DNA of 64,000 bases from JACJWR01 sp963752505 (GTDB taxonomy: Bacteria; Actinomycetota; Actinomycetes; S36-B12; UBA10799): NCBI GenBank assembly GCA_963752505.1, contig CAVVYM010000001.1, forward strand, positions 186,001-250,000, in the 5' to 3' direction. Shown here one piece after another: positions 8,075 through 17,108 of this stretch. Numbering within the stretch: the stretch's first letter is position 1; each line of letters begins with the position of its first letter. The position numbers and the translations under genes are program-made. The notes under the pieces are model-generated. The model was not told the origin of the DNA. It saw nothing but the letters and a program-made list of their open reading frames with translations, and did no database searches.

Positions 8075-8890
8075 TCAACGTCGCCGGGTGTGCCATAGGG
8101 CGGTCGCCAACCCGAGGATTGCCATGGTGATCGCGGCGAGCCAGCCGAACTCGCCCATTAATTCGTCGCTGCCGGCGAAGGCCGGCACACTTTCGCCTCC
8201 CACCGTCGCAGCGAAACTCGTGGCCACCAGTCCATTCCAGGTCCCGTGGGCCACCACGCTGGGCCACAACGACTTCGATCGATCGGTGAGCACCCCGACG
8301 AAAAGCGTGAAACCGGCGATGGCCACCGTGAAGGCCGGTAGCCCGGCCAGGCTGCCATACCAGCCGAACAGCACCAAGGGGACGTGGTAGATCCACCAGA
8401 TCACACCGACGATCAGACTGACCCGCCAGAACCCGTCGCGGACCCGCAGCGTCGGCCACAAGAACCCCCGCCAGCCGATCTCCTCGCCCGCCGCTGACAC
8501 CGATGCCAGCGCGATCGCCACCGGTGCCGTGATCAGCGCGGATCGAAGTAGCCCAGGGTCCTCGGTGTCCCAGCCGAACAGCACCCCGACGAGGTAGACA
8601 CCCAGCACTGCCACGGCGGGCACCAACCCCGCCAAGAGCCACCAGTTGGGCCGCCCCCATTGAATGCGCCCCTTGGCGACGAAACGCGCCAGGAGAGCGC
8701 CCGCGGTGGGGGCGAACATGAGCACCAGGAAGATCGCCGGATCCGGCTGCTCACCCGCGGGCGGCCAGAACGCAACCATGCCGATCGCATAGACGGCGAT
8801 GAGCCCCCCGAAGTACCAACCGAGTTGGCGACCCAAGCTGGGCCGAGTCCTGGCCTCGCCGACGTCGACGGCGTCGGTTGCACTCGACAT
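8075..8890 (-). CDS. CPBP family intramembrane glutamic endopeptidase (CAAX protease-like)
   Basis: The product has 271 residues and about eight hydrophobic segments. The CPBP/Abi motifs are present in order: EEIGWRG (motif 1), a histidine in IWWIYHVPL (motif 2) and VVAHGTWN (motif 3). GGGAGGA stands 3-4 nt before the ATG at 8890; a longer upstream frame is not supported. Family members cleave prenylated or anti-sigma-type membrane substrates or confer bacteriocin immunity, and the substrate here is unknown. It is divergently oriented to the DUF2510 gene. Confidence 0.85.
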   Translation of the reverse strand: MSSATDAVDVGEARTRPSLGRQLGWYFGGLIAVYAIGMVAFWPPAGEQPDPAIFLVLMFAPTAGALLARFVAKGRIQWGRPNWWLLAGLVPAVAVLGVYLVGVLFGWDTEDPGLLRSALITAPVAIALASVSAAGEEIGWRGFLWPTLRVRDGFWRVSLIVGVIWWIYHVPLVLFGWYGSLAGLPAFTVAIAGFTLFVGVLTDRSKSLWPSVVAHGTWNGLVATSFAATVGGESVPAFAGSDELMGEFGWLAAITMAILGLATALWHTRRR

Positions 8891-9228
8891 TGTTCCTCCC
8901 ACCTGACAGCCGCCTCCGCCACCGTCACTTAACTGCACGACCCACACCACTGTAGTGACCGCGCGGATCTCAGAACCGAGATCCGACCAACTGCCGGTAG
9001 CGCCACCCAGCGACGAAGCCTTGGTTGGATGGCCTCGTGCCCACACTCACGAGGTGGTCGCACTACCGAGCCTCGATCATCCGGCCGCAGCATCACCTCC
9101 ACGCGAACCGCCCCGTCCTACCCCTTTCCGTCGACAGATCCAGCCTGCGCACCGGACGAAGCTGCGAGGAGGCTCGGCGATGTCCGCCCCGACCCATCTG
9201 CGCCCGCCAGCAGGTAGTGTCTGCGGTC
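8891..9228. other. Divergent intergenic region between CPBP protease and DUF2510 genes
   Basis: The 338 bp hold no convincing gene. They must contain the promoters of both divergent genes, including the TAGTGT box before the DUF2510 start. No repeats or RNA structure stand out. Confidence 0.4.
9215..9220 (+). promoter_or_regulatory. -10 box TAGTGT, leaderless-type
   Basis: The hexamer ends 8 nt before the ATG at 9229, and no Shine-Dalgarno intervenes. Confidence 0.4.
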
Positions 9229-9861
9229 ATGGCCGAGGAATACCGCACCAACGACGCGGAGTCCGAGACGACGGTGCTCATGCCGATTCCATCCGAACAC
9301 CCGACCCAGGTGATGCCGGCCACCCCGCAGGCCGTGATCCCGCTGAGCACCACTGGGCCGGCCACCCCCGCGAGCGCAATTCAGCCAGTCACCCCGGCAA
9401 CCACGAGCAGGTCGGCACCCGGCTGGTACCCCGACCCGTGGGCGTCCGGTCAAACGACGGCTGACCTGCGCTATTTCGATGGCACTTCGTGGACCGCACA
9501 CCTCAGTGGCCACCCGAGCACGCCCAAGCGGCTTGGAGTCCCGGGATGGGTCCTGGCCATGACCTGGGTGCTGGTGGCACTCGTCGCCTCGGGCGTCTTC
9601 TTCTTCGTCCTGGTATTCACCGCCTTTGCCTGCGATTCCGGCTGGGAGGGATGCAGCCAAGCTGCCGCCGATGGCGTGGCCGGGTATGTGGTGGTGACTG
9701 CCCTGCTCGCCACCGTTCCGCCGCTGCTCGCAGTGGTGATCGCACGTGGGCGCAGACTGGGCCGGGTGCTGCGAATCCTGGCGTTGGTGATCATGCCGTT
9801 GAGCATGGTCGCCGGATTCGCCACCACATTGCTGATCATGACAAGCAGGTTCCCCGAGTAG
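9229..9861 (+). CDS. DUF2510 domain-containing membrane protein
   Basis: The product has 210 residues. A Thr/Pro/Ala-rich N-terminus of about 60 residues is followed by a DUF2510 motif (PGWYPDPWASG, then LRYFDGTSWTAHLS), a short Trp-rich fold typical of actinobacterial membrane proteins. Three hydrophobic segments follow, covering GVPGWVLAMTWVLVALV and two later helices. The role is unknown; such proteins are usually found at the cell envelope. The start is set by the -10 box 8 nt upstream and by the lack of coding character before it. Confidence 0.8.
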   Translation: MAEEYRTNDAESETTVLMPIPSEHPTQVMPATPQAVIPLSTTGPATPASAIQPVTPATTSRSAPGWYPDPWASGQTTADLRYFDGTSWTAHLSGHPSTPKRLGVPGWVLAMTWVLVALVASGVFFFVLVFTAFACDSGWEGCSQAAADGVAGYVVVTALLATVPPLLAVVIARGRRLGRVLRILALVIMPLSMVAGFATTLLIMTSRFPE

Positions 9862-9956
9862 AACGCCGCAGGCTTGTGCGAATTGTGGCTGGTCACAGCC
9901 GGAATCGAACACGCCGCAGAAACCGACCGGAACCCGAACCAGAGCACGTCACGCGC

Positions 9957-9962
9957 TAGCGT
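9957..9962 (+). promoter_or_regulatory. -10 box TAGCGT, leaderless-type
   Basis: The hexamer ends 8 nt before the GTG start at 9971. Confidence 0.4.
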
Positions 9963-9970
9963 ACGGTTTC

Positions 9971-10429
9971 GTGGATGTCGTGTGGATCGTGCTGGGGATC
10001 CTGCTGGTCGCGCTCGTTGCGGTGGTGTTGGTGGCGTTCTTCGTGATGCGGCCACGAGCGGTGCGGCAGCTGCGGGCCAGCGCCGAACTGCTCGCACGCG
10101 AGACGCACGGCCGAACCCCCTTGGTGCTCGGGTCAGCCAAGTGCGACAGCATCACGCTTCCGGCGAAGCAGAACCTCCTCGGGGTGGGCATGCTGGCCCT
10201 CACCGAACATGGCGTGGTCTTTGCCGCCGCGAACCCCGACCGGACGCTCATCATCCCCAGGGTGGACGTCATCCGGGCGAAGAGCCCCGCTGGGACGGCG
10301 CCGGCCGTCGGCCGCATCCCCCAGTTGGAGATCACCTGGCGTTCGGCGGGCGGCACTGAAGCCACGGTTGTGTTCGACACCGCCGACCCCGGCGCCTTCA
10401 CGGCGCCGCTGCAGGAACTGGCTGGCTGA
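9971..10429 (+). CDS. Membrane-anchored hypothetical protein
   Basis: The product has 152 residues. An N-terminal transmembrane helix (VWIVLGILLVALVAVVLVA) ends in a basic stop (RPRAVRQ). A soluble, beta-rich domain follows, with a pattern like PH/GRAM-type folds (LALTEHGVVFAA, LIIPRVDVIRAK, LEITWRSAG). The start is a GTG. Neither function nor partner can be given. The downstream TM2-domain gene is convergent. Confidence 0.65.
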   Translation: MDVVWIVLGILLVALVAVVLVAFFVMRPRAVRQLRASAELLARETHGRTPLVLGSAKCDSITLPAKQNLLGVGMLALTEHGVVFAAANPDRTLIIPRVDVIRAKSPAGTAPAVGRIPQLEITWRSAGGTEATVVFDTADPGAFTAPLQELAG

Positions 10430-10478
10430 CGACCGTCCGTCGCCGGTCTGCGGCCCGGCCGGTGCCGAACCGCCCGTA

Positions 10479-10736
10479 TCAATCCCGCAGCGGACGGCCG
10501 GTGGCGTCGGTCGTGAAGCCGTTGGCCCCCACGAGGTAGAGGATGCCCTCAATCAGACCCCAGATCGAGCCGATGCCGCAGGTCACGATGGTGACGAGGA
10601 TCTGCAGGACGCCGATGGTGGTGAATCCAAGGTAGAACCGGTGGATTCCGAACCCACCCAGGAAGATGCCCAGCAACCCCGCGGCGATTTTGGACTTCGC
10701 GTACGGATCCGCATAGGGCGGATATTGATAACTCAT
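10479..10736 (-). CDS. TM2 domain-containing protein
   Basis: The product has 85 residues: a short Tyr/Pro-rich N-terminus (SYQYPPYADPY) and then the TM2 domain of two helices linked by the GGFGIHRFYLG signature. GAGGAGG lies 6 nt before the ATG at 10736. It sits 34 bp downstream of the DsbA-like gene on the same strand, and a shared transcript is possible. The family has no settled role in bacteria. Confidence 0.85.
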   Translation of the reverse strand: MSYQYPPYADPYAKSKIAAGLLGIFLGGFGIHRFYLGFTTIGVLQILVTIVTCGIGSIWGLIEGILYLVGANGFTTDATGRPLRD

Positions 10737-10770
10737 GCTGACAGCCTCCTCGGGACAGTCATTCCGGCCG

Positions 10771-11451
10771 CTAGTCGAAGATGGGCTCAACCGTGCGGGA
10801 TCGCTTCAATTCAAAGAATCCCGGGGTCCGCGCACATGCCAGGACGCCGTCGAACAGTGATCCAGCCGCCTCGCCCTTGGGGGCGGGCGACACAACCGGC
10901 CCGAAGAAGGCAACGCCTGCAACGTGGATCACGGGCGTGCCCACCTGATCCCCCACCGGATCCATTCCCCGATGATGGCTGCTGCGCACGGCGTCGTCCC
11001 ACGCGGGGTCCTGGGCGGCTTGGGCCACCTCGGCGGGCAAACCGGCCGCCGCCACCGCCTCGTCGATCACATCCTGTTCGTGCAGCCGTCCCGCCAGGTG
11101 GATGCGCTCCCCCAAGGCCGTGTAGAGCGGCAGCACCACCTGCGAACCCACAAGCTCCTGCGCTGCCACGACGGATCTCACCGGACCCCACCCGAGCCGA
11201 ATCGAATCCCGGTACTGCTCGGGCACCTCGTTGCCCTCGTTGAGCACGGTCAAACTCATGACGTGCCAGGCGATGTCGACCGGGCGCACCCGCGCCACTT
11301 CGAGCATCCATCGTGAGGTCATCCATGCCCACGGGCAGATCGGGTCGAAGTAGAAGTCCAGCGATTGGCGCTGCAGGCCGGGATCGGGTGCTTCCCGGGC
11401 TGTCGTCGGGCTGGACGTCGGGCGCTCATGCACAGTCGCGGCATCGGTCAC
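10771..11451 (-). CDS. DsbA-fold mycothiol-dependent reductase (Rv2466c-like)
   Basis: The product has 226 residues with a thioredoxin/DsbA fold. The active-site strand reads FYFDPICPWAWMTSRW, so the motif is CPWA with a single Cys rather than CxxC. The helical insertion and the cis-Pro region GTPVIHV are conserved. Relatives in mycobacteria are mycothiol-dependent nitroreductases or mycoredoxins of the oxidative stress response. Its position next to pepN matches Rv2466c-Rv2467. The start is a GTG at 11451 with a TAGTCT box 6 nt upstream. The intergenic gap to the divergent pepN is only 34 bp. Confidence 0.85.
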   Translation of the reverse strand: MTDAATVHERPTSSPTTAREAPDPGLQRQSLDFYFDPICPWAWMTSRWMLEVARVRPVDIAWHVMSLTVLNEGNEVPEQYRDSIRLGWGPVRSVVAAQELVGSQVVLPLYTALGERIHLAGRLHEQDVIDEAVAAAGLPAEVAQAAQDPAWDDAVRSSHHRGMDPVGDQVGTPVIHVAGVAFFGPVVSPAPKGEAAGSLFDGVLACARTPGFFELKRSRTVEPIFD

Positions 11452-11457
11452 TTGCTC

Positions 11458-11463
11458 AGACTA
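11458..11463 (-). promoter_or_regulatory. -10 box TAGTCT, leaderless-type
   Basis: It is read on the minus strand and ends 6 nt before the GTG at 11451 of the DsbA-like gene. Confidence 0.4.
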
Positions 11464-11485
11464 CTGGGGGTGGTTGGATGTGCTC

Positions 11486-14044
11486 ATGCCTGCCGAGAAC
11501 CTCACGAGAGCCGAAGCTCAATCGCGCTCCGCCGTCGTCTCCGACGTCTCCTACCGGGTGCACGTTGACCTCACCGGTGACGGGCCACTGTTCACCTCAA
11601 TCACCGACGTCGAGTTCAGCGCCGTCGACGGTGCCGAGACGTGGTTGGACCTCATCGCCGAATCAGTGCAGGAGATTCAACTCAACGGTGAGGAACTGCC
11701 GGTCAGCGCCTTCCGGGACAGCCGCATCGCGCTGGCGAACCTCGGCGCCCGCAACCACGTTCGCGTGGTGGCCGACGCCCGCTACATGTCCTCCGGTGAG
11801 GGCCTGCACCGATTCGTCGACCCCATCGACGATCGCGTCTACCTGTACACCCAGTTCGAGGTCGCCGACGCCCGCCGCGTCTTCGCCGTCTTCGAGCAGC
11901 CCGACATCAAGGCACCCATGCAACTGACGGTGCGGGCACCGGAGCACTGGCAGGTGGTCTCGAATCGCCCGACACCCGAGCCGACCGACCGCACCGACGG
12001 CAACGCCACGTGGGCCTTCGAACCCACCTGGCCGCTGGCGAGTTACCTCTATGCACTCGTGGCGGGCGACTACTACGTGGTACGCGACTCCTACGAGGGT
12101 CCCAACGGCACCTACCCTCTTGGGTTGTTCTGCCGCCAGACGCTGGCCGCCGACCTCGACGCCGAGGACATCTTCGACATCACCAAACAGGGCATGGCCT
12201 TCTTCGAGGATGCCTTCGACTACCCCTATGCCTTCGGCAAGTACGACCAACTATTCGTGCCCGAGTTCAACGCCGGCGCCATGGAAAATCCCGGCGCAGT
12301 GACGTTCCACGAGGATCACTACATCTTCCGGTCCCGCGTCACCGAATCCGCCTACGAGACGCGTGCCAACACCATCCTGCACGAAATGGCTCACATGTGG
12401 TTCGGAGATCTCGTGACCATGAAGTGGTGGGACGATCTCTGGCTCAACGAGTCGTTCGCCGAGTGGGCCGCCCACCACGCCGCCGAACGCGCGACCCGCT
12501 TCACCCACGCTTGGGCGGGATTCGCGAACCAACGCAAGGCCTGGGCCTACCGGCAAGATCAACTGCCCTCCACCCATCCGATTGCCGCCGACATGGTCGA
12601 CCTCGACGCCGTCTACACGAATTTCGACGGCATCACCTACGCGAAGGGCGCCTCCGCACTCAAACAGTTGGTGGCCTTCGTCGGCGAGGCCGAGTTCCTC
12701 GCCGGTGTGCGGGACTACTTCCGCGCCCACGCCTACGGCAACACCGAACTCACCGACCTGCTGGGGGCGCTGGAGAAGTCGTCGGGTCGCGACCTGTCCG
12801 ACTGGGCTGCAGCCTGGCTGCAAACCTCTGGCGTGAATCTCATTCGACCCGACACCGACGTCGACTCGGACGGTCGATACGCCAGAGTCGGGCTCATCCA
12901 GGAGCCGCCGAGTTCACCCGACGGGGTGGCAGCCACACTGCGGCCACACCGGCTGGCCGTCGGCCTCTACGACCGCACGGATGACGACGTCCTGCACCTG
13001 CGCGAGCGCCTCGACGTCGACGTCACCGGGGATTTCACAGACCTGCCCGAATTGGCGGGAAAGACCCAGCCGGACCTACTGCTTGTGAACGACTTGGATC
13101 TGACCTACGCGAAGATCCGGCTCGATTCCCGATCGATGTCCGCCGCCGTCGAAGGCCTGCCCGACCTTGCCGATCCGCTGGCTCGCGCGCTGATCTGGGG
13201 CGCAGCCTGGGACATGACCCGCGATGCGGAGTTGCCCACCGGCGAATTCGTCGCCCTGGTCGCCGCCGGTATCGCCCAGGAGCCGGATGTGGGACTCGTG
13301 GGGCAGGTGCTGCGTCAGACGTTGAGCGCCGTCACGCTCTACGCCGACCCCGGGCAGCGGACCAACTACGCGGATCTGCTCGCCGGAGTCCTGCGCGAGG
13401 CCTGCGAGCAGGCGGAGCCGGGCAGTGACCACCAGCTCGCGTTCGTACGCGGGCTGATCTTCTTCGCGGGCGGACGTGACATCGCCTTCATGCGTGGGCT
13501 GCTGACCGGCGATGAGCAGATCCCCGGCCTGGTCATCGACACCGATCTGCGCTGGAGCTTGGTGACCAAGCTCGTGTCGGTGGGCGCGGCCGGCGAGGAG
13601 ACGATTGCCGAGCAGTCCGACCGGGACCCGTCGGCCGCCGGCCTGCGCCGCGCGATGACGGCGCGCTCAGCCGCCCCCGACCTTGCCGCCAAGCAGTTGG
13701 CATGGGACGCGGCACTCGACGACCCGAGCCTGCCGAACGCGTCGCTGCAGGCGATCATCGCCGGCATTATGCAGCCGTTCCAAGGGGACCTCGTGCGGCC
13801 GTTCATCGAACGCTACTTCGCGGCCCTGCCGGCGATCGCGCAAAGTCGCACGCAGGAGATAACCCAGCTGATCGTCGCCGGGTTGTACCCAGCCATGGCG
13901 GTCGACGCAAGCACGGTGGAACGAACAGACCGCTTCCTCGAATCGCAGACGGAACTCTCGCCGGGGGTGCGCCGCATGCTCATCGAGGGCCGCGACTCGG
14001 TGGCCCGCGCGGTTCGTTGCGTCAGGCGCGACCGTCAGGGGTAG
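11486..14044 (+). CDS. pepN: Aminopeptidase N, M1 family zinc metallopeptidase
   Basis: The enzyme removes N-terminal residues from peptides in the cytoplasm, downstream of Clp-type proteolysis. The product has 852 residues, normal for actinobacterial PepN. The substrate-binding GAMEN is at 264-268 and the zinc site HEMAH at 299-303, with the third ligand Glu322 in the NES motif. An ERAP1-like C-terminal helical domain follows. MPAENLTRAEAQ at 11486 matches the usual family start; an ATG at 11474 is also in frame. The gene is divergent from the DsbA-like reductase. Confidence 0.95.
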   Translation: MPAENLTRAEAQSRSAVVSDVSYRVHVDLTGDGPLFTSITDVEFSAVDGAETWLDLIAESVQEIQLNGEELPVSAFRDSRIALANLGARNHVRVVADARYMSSGEGLHRFVDPIDDRVYLYTQFEVADARRVFAVFEQPDIKAPMQLTVRAPEHWQVVSNRPTPEPTDRTDGNATWAFEPTWPLASYLYALVAGDYYVVRDSYEGPNGTYPLGLFCRQTLAADLDAEDIFDITKQGMAFFEDAFDYPYAFGKYDQLFVPEFNAGAMENPGAVTFHEDHYIFRSRVTESAYETRANTILHEMAHMWFGDLVTMKWWDDLWLNESFAEWAAHHAAERATRFTHAWAGFANQRKAWAYRQDQLPSTHPIAADMVDLDAVYTNFDGITYAKGASALKQLVAFVGEAEFLAGVRDYFRAHAYGNTELTDLLGALEKSSGRDLSDWAAAWLQTSGVNLIRPDTDVDSDGRYARVGLIQEPPSSPDGVAATLRPHRLAVGLYDRTDDDVLHLRERLDVDVTGDFTDLPELAGKTQPDLLLVNDLDLTYAKIRLDSRSMSAAVEGLPDLADPLARALIWGAAWDMTRDAELPTGEFVALVAAGIAQEPDVGLVGQVLRQTLSAVTLYADPGQRTNYADLLAGVLREACEQAEPGSDHQLAFVRGLIFFAGGRDIAFMRGLLTGDEQIPGLVIDTDLRWSLVTKLVSVGAAGEETIAEQSDRDPSAAGLRRAMTARSAAPDLAAKQLAWDAALDDPSLPNASLQAIIAGIMQPFQGDLVRPFIERYFAALPAIAQSRTQEITQLIVAGLYPAMAVDASTVERTDRFLESQTELSPGVRRMLIEGRDSVARAVRCVRRDRQG

Positions 14045-14079
14045 CGGCTGCGCCCACTGAACGTCGTGCAGCTGCGGCG

Positions 14080-14475
14080 CTACGCCGGCTCGTCGGTGAA
14101 CAGCACGGTCGGGTGCATAGCCTGCTCACCCAGAATGATCAGCCCGGCCCGGATGCCACCGGCAATGTCGCCGTAGGCGAACCTCGATGACATCGTCAGA
14201 ATCGCGAGTTGGCACCGATCATCGGGCAACCACCGCCGAGCCGATCCGCCAGTGACAATGTCCACCGACCTGGCGTCGGGATCGACGGCCACGAGGACCG
14301 AGGTGTCCGGTGCTGCGAGCGTGGCCATCAGCGCCTCGGCACTCTCGCGTCCCTGCTCGAGGGTGCCCACATGAACGACGAACCGTAGCCCGCTCATCTC
14401 CTCGGCCAGGGCGATCGACCTCTTCACGTCGTTCAGCTGCGAAGCACTGAACGGTTCACCAACGGCCACGGGCAC
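14080..14475 (-). CDS. DUF5130 (TPM-like) family protein
   Basis: The product has 131 residues. The motifs FSASQLNDVKRSIALAEEMS, VHVGTLEQG and the late segment DIAGGIRAGLIILGEQ are typical of the actinobacterial DUF5130 family, which has a TPM-domain-like fold. It overlaps the upstream CtaJ-like gene by 20 bp, indicating translational coupling. In mycobacteria the same pair lies between pepN and glbO and, from memory, is linked to the cytochrome bcc-aa3 supercomplex. That link is established knowledge applied by position and similarity. Confidence 0.75.
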   Translation of the reverse strand: MPVAVGEPFSASQLNDVKRSIALAEEMSGLRFVVHVGTLEQGRESAEALMATLAAPDTSVLVAVDPDARSVDIVTGGSARRWLPDDRCQLAILTMSSRFAYGDIAGGIRAGLIILGEQAMHPTVLFTDEPA

Positions 14476-14791
14476 CTCCGTACTTTTGCGCGCCGACCTG
14501 TGGCTCGAGTTCCGCGCTGCCGGTCGCCACTAGTTCCCCGCTGCCCGACGGTGCGGTCTGCGCCGCCACGGCCACCGCGGGCGTTGCCTCACCCGAATCA
14601 CCCGGATCGCCGGAATCGCCGGTTGCGCCGGGGACGTCCGACGTGAGCGTTACTGACTCGTCGAGCCACGGCTCGCCGGGGCGCCAGCGGCCCGCCCTAC
14701 TCCAACCGGGCCCCAGCACGAATCCCACGACGACGGCGACCACGGCCAAAGGCAGCACCGCAAATACGACTACTGCGCCGATCGCATTCAT
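14456..14791 (-). CDS. CtaJ-like small membrane subunit of aa3-type cytochrome oxidase
   Basis: The product has 111 residues. A single N-terminal transmembrane helix (AVVVFAVLPLAVVAVVVGFV) is followed by WSRAGRWRPGEPW, the conserved RPGEPW motif of the actinobacterial CtaJ-type family. The tail is low-complexity Gly/Ser/Asp/Pro-rich. The ATG at 14791 precedes the membrane helix directly, and the longer open frame upstream is malQ antisense-type noise. It overlaps the DUF5130 gene. CtaJ binds the periphery of the bcc-aa3 respiratory supercomplex. The assignment relies on motif and neighbour. Confidence 0.6.
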   Translation of the reverse strand: MNAIGAVVVFAVLPLAVVAVVVGFVLGPGWSRAGRWRPGEPWLDESVTLTSDVPGATGDSGDPGDSGEATPAVAVAAQTAPSGSGELVATGSAELEPQVGAQKYGGARGRW

Positions 14792-14873
14792 ACTCCACCT
14801 TCCGTCGGATTCAACCGTAGACGATGTGCCACACCCACGCGTGGCGGCGCCACCGGACGCCTCATCAATGCCG

Positions 14874-17108
14874 CTAGCCGCCCACCGCGGCCACCAGCCG
14901 CCGCAGGGTTTCCGACTCCACCAGGTCCTCGAGCAGCACAGCTTCACCGTTCGAGTCACACAACGGGATGCACCAGTTCGGGTACTCCTGATCGGTGCCT
15001 GGCTGATTTTGCGGCCGGACGTCACCGACGGTATCCGGCAGCGCGATGGCGGTCAGACGCGACGGTGAGCGAGCCGCCAATCGATGCAACGCCACCACGA
15101 CGTCCTCCAGCGAGGCATCGGGGCGCAGCAATCCACGGGCAGCCAGTTCGGCGCGCCAATCGGCAACCTCGGCGTGGAAGGCCGCCCACTCGTCATCCTC
15201 CGCACCAGCCAACAGCCCGAGTTCGGAGCGCAGTTTGATGTGCTCGCCCGCAAGGTAGGCCGCAGTCGGCGGCAGGTCGTGCACCGTCACCGACGCCATG
15301 GACAGCCAACGCCAGTTCTCGACCGGCCGAATCCAGCTGCCGATCCGTTCGAACCACAGGATCGTCGTGCCCAGAATGCCCCGATCGGCCAACAGGTTCT
15401 GCACCCACTCCTCCACCGTGCCGAGGTCCTCGCCGATGAGTACAGCGCCCGCCTGGTGCGCCTCCAGCACCAGGATGTTCACCAGGGCCTCGTGGTCGAA
15501 CTTCACGAAGGTGCCGGCGTATGCCGGCATCCCCTTCGGGATCCACCACAGCCGAAACAGGCCAAGAATGTGGTCGAGGCGCAGGGCCCCGGCATTCCGC
15601 AACACCGTTCGCAGCATGTCGCGATAGGGAATGAAGGCAGCATCGGCCAAGGTGTCGGGACGCCAGGGTGGCTGGGACCAGTTCTGCCCCATCTGGTTGT
15701 ACATGTCCGGCGGCGCGCCCACCGTCACGCCGGAGGCCAGGACCTGCTGCAGCGCCCACGCATCAGCGCCATAGGGGTGCACGCCCACAGCAAGGTCGTG
15801 GAGCACGCCGAGGCGCATGCCGCACTGCTTGGCGGTGTGCTGGGAGTGAGCGAGTTGGGCATCGCACACCCACTGCAGCCAGCAGTAGAAATCGATGCGC
15901 TCGGCCCTGCGCGTGCGAAACTCGACGATCGCCGGTGACTCCGGATCCCGATACTCCTCCGGCCAGGTGGTGAAGTACTGGCCGAACTCCTCCACGAGCG
16001 CGCACCAGGTGCCGAAGTCCACGAGACCATCGCCCTCCGAGGCGACGAATGCCTCGTACTGGGCCTGCCTGCCCGGGCTGCGCGGCACCTGCCACACCTT
16101 CTCCAACGCCTGCTTCTTCGCCTCCCAGGTGGCATCCCGATCGAGCAGGTCGGCCGACCGGTTGGCGCCCTTCACGCCGTCGCCCAGGGCCGCGATCTCG
16201 TCGACTTGAATCCCCGGCAGATAGCCGGACTCTGGGATGTCCTCAACCCGGATGTAGATCGGGTTGAAGAATCGCCGCGTGACCGGCAAGTAGGGCGACT
16301 GGGCGATCGGTGGGACCGGCTCCGCTGCGTGCAACGGGTTCACCTGCACGAAGTCGGCGCCGAGCGCGGCGCCGCTCCAGGCCGCCAAGTCCGCGAGATC
16401 GGCGAAATCGCCCAAGCCCCAGGAACGCTGGGAGCGCATCGAGTACAACTGCACAGCAAGTCCCCAACCGGATCGGTTGTGCATCGAGGCGGGGAGCTCG
16501 AGTCGGTGCGGCGCCACCACGAGAGGACAGGACGACTGCACGCCGCGCGATTCCGCATGCAGCGTGTGCCAGCCCAGCGGTAGGTCACCGGGGAGTCGGA
16601 AACTGGCCTCCCCCACGGGACCGGAGTCGAGGTACTGCGGCGGCGTCCAATTGTCGACCTGCGTCAGATCGTGGCGGTAGCCACCGTCCTCGAGTTCGAT
16701 CCACAGGCGCACCGGATCCCCGTGGCGCACGTGCACCCAGGTGACCGCTTCGGAGTCCCGCCGCATCACGAATACCGGCGGCAGCATGCGCCGCCAGTGC
16801 TCGAGGCGCTTGTCCTCCAATGCGCTCTCGCACGCCTCGGGGGTGGTGGCATCGACGCCGAACGCGGCGAGCACGGCCTGCACCGTGAGAGCCGACACTT
16901 GGTGGTGACGACCGCCTTGGTCCCAATACTCAGTGGCAACGCCGTAGGCATTCGCCAACTTCGCCAGTTCGTGCCCCACTTCCACGAACGGGGGCGCCAC
17001 GAGATCGTCGGGTTCAGTGTCGACCAGCACCGTCGACGACGTCTGGGGCTGCACCTCCGAGTCGTCAGGATCCGGGGTCACCATAGGCTCGGACGTCGAT
17101 TCAGCCAT
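14874..17108 (-). CDS. malQ: 4-alpha-glucanotransferase (amylomaltase)
   Basis: This is a GH77 enzyme of 744 residues, the long actinobacterial form with an extra N-terminal domain. It disproportionates maltodextrins by moving glucan chains. Visible signatures are RSQRSWGLGDFADL, ALRLDHILGLFRLWWIP (nucleophile Asp in RLDH), LIGEDLGTVE (acid/base Glu) and TVHDLPPTAAYLAGEH. GAGGAGG lies 8 nt before the ATG. The start overlaps the end of the amidase gene by 31 bp. With AglA at 21155 it forms the glucan-handling part of the window. Confidence 0.95.
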   Translation of the reverse strand: MAESTSEPMVTPDPDDSEVQPQTSSTVLVDTEPDDLVAPPFVEVGHELAKLANAYGVATEYWDQGGRHHQVSALTVQAVLAAFGVDATTPEACESALEDKRLEHWRRMLPPVFVMRRDSEAVTWVHVRHGDPVRLWIELEDGGYRHDLTQVDNWTPPQYLDSGPVGEASFRLPGDLPLGWHTLHAESRGVQSSCPLVVAPHRLELPASMHNRSGWGLAVQLYSMRSQRSWGLGDFADLADLAAWSGAALGADFVQVNPLHAAEPVPPIAQSPYLPVTRRFFNPIYIRVEDIPESGYLPGIQVDEIAALGDGVKGANRSADLLDRDATWEAKKQALEKVWQVPRSPGRQAQYEAFVASEGDGLVDFGTWCALVEEFGQYFTTWPEEYRDPESPAIVEFRTRRAERIDFYCWLQWVCDAQLAHSQHTAKQCGMRLGVLHDLAVGVHPYGADAWALQQVLASGVTVGAPPDMYNQMGQNWSQPPWRPDTLADAAFIPYRDMLRTVLRNAGALRLDHILGLFRLWWIPKGMPAYAGTFVKFDHEALVNILVLEAHQAGAVLIGEDLGTVEEWVQNLLADRGILGTTILWFERIGSWIRPVENWRWLSMASVTVHDLPPTAAYLAGEHIKLRSELGLLAGAEDDEWAAFHAEVADWRAELAARGLLRPDASLEDVVVALHRLAARSPSRLTAIALPDTVGDVRPQNQPGTDQEYPNWCIPLCDSNGEAVLLEDLVESETLRRLVAAVGG

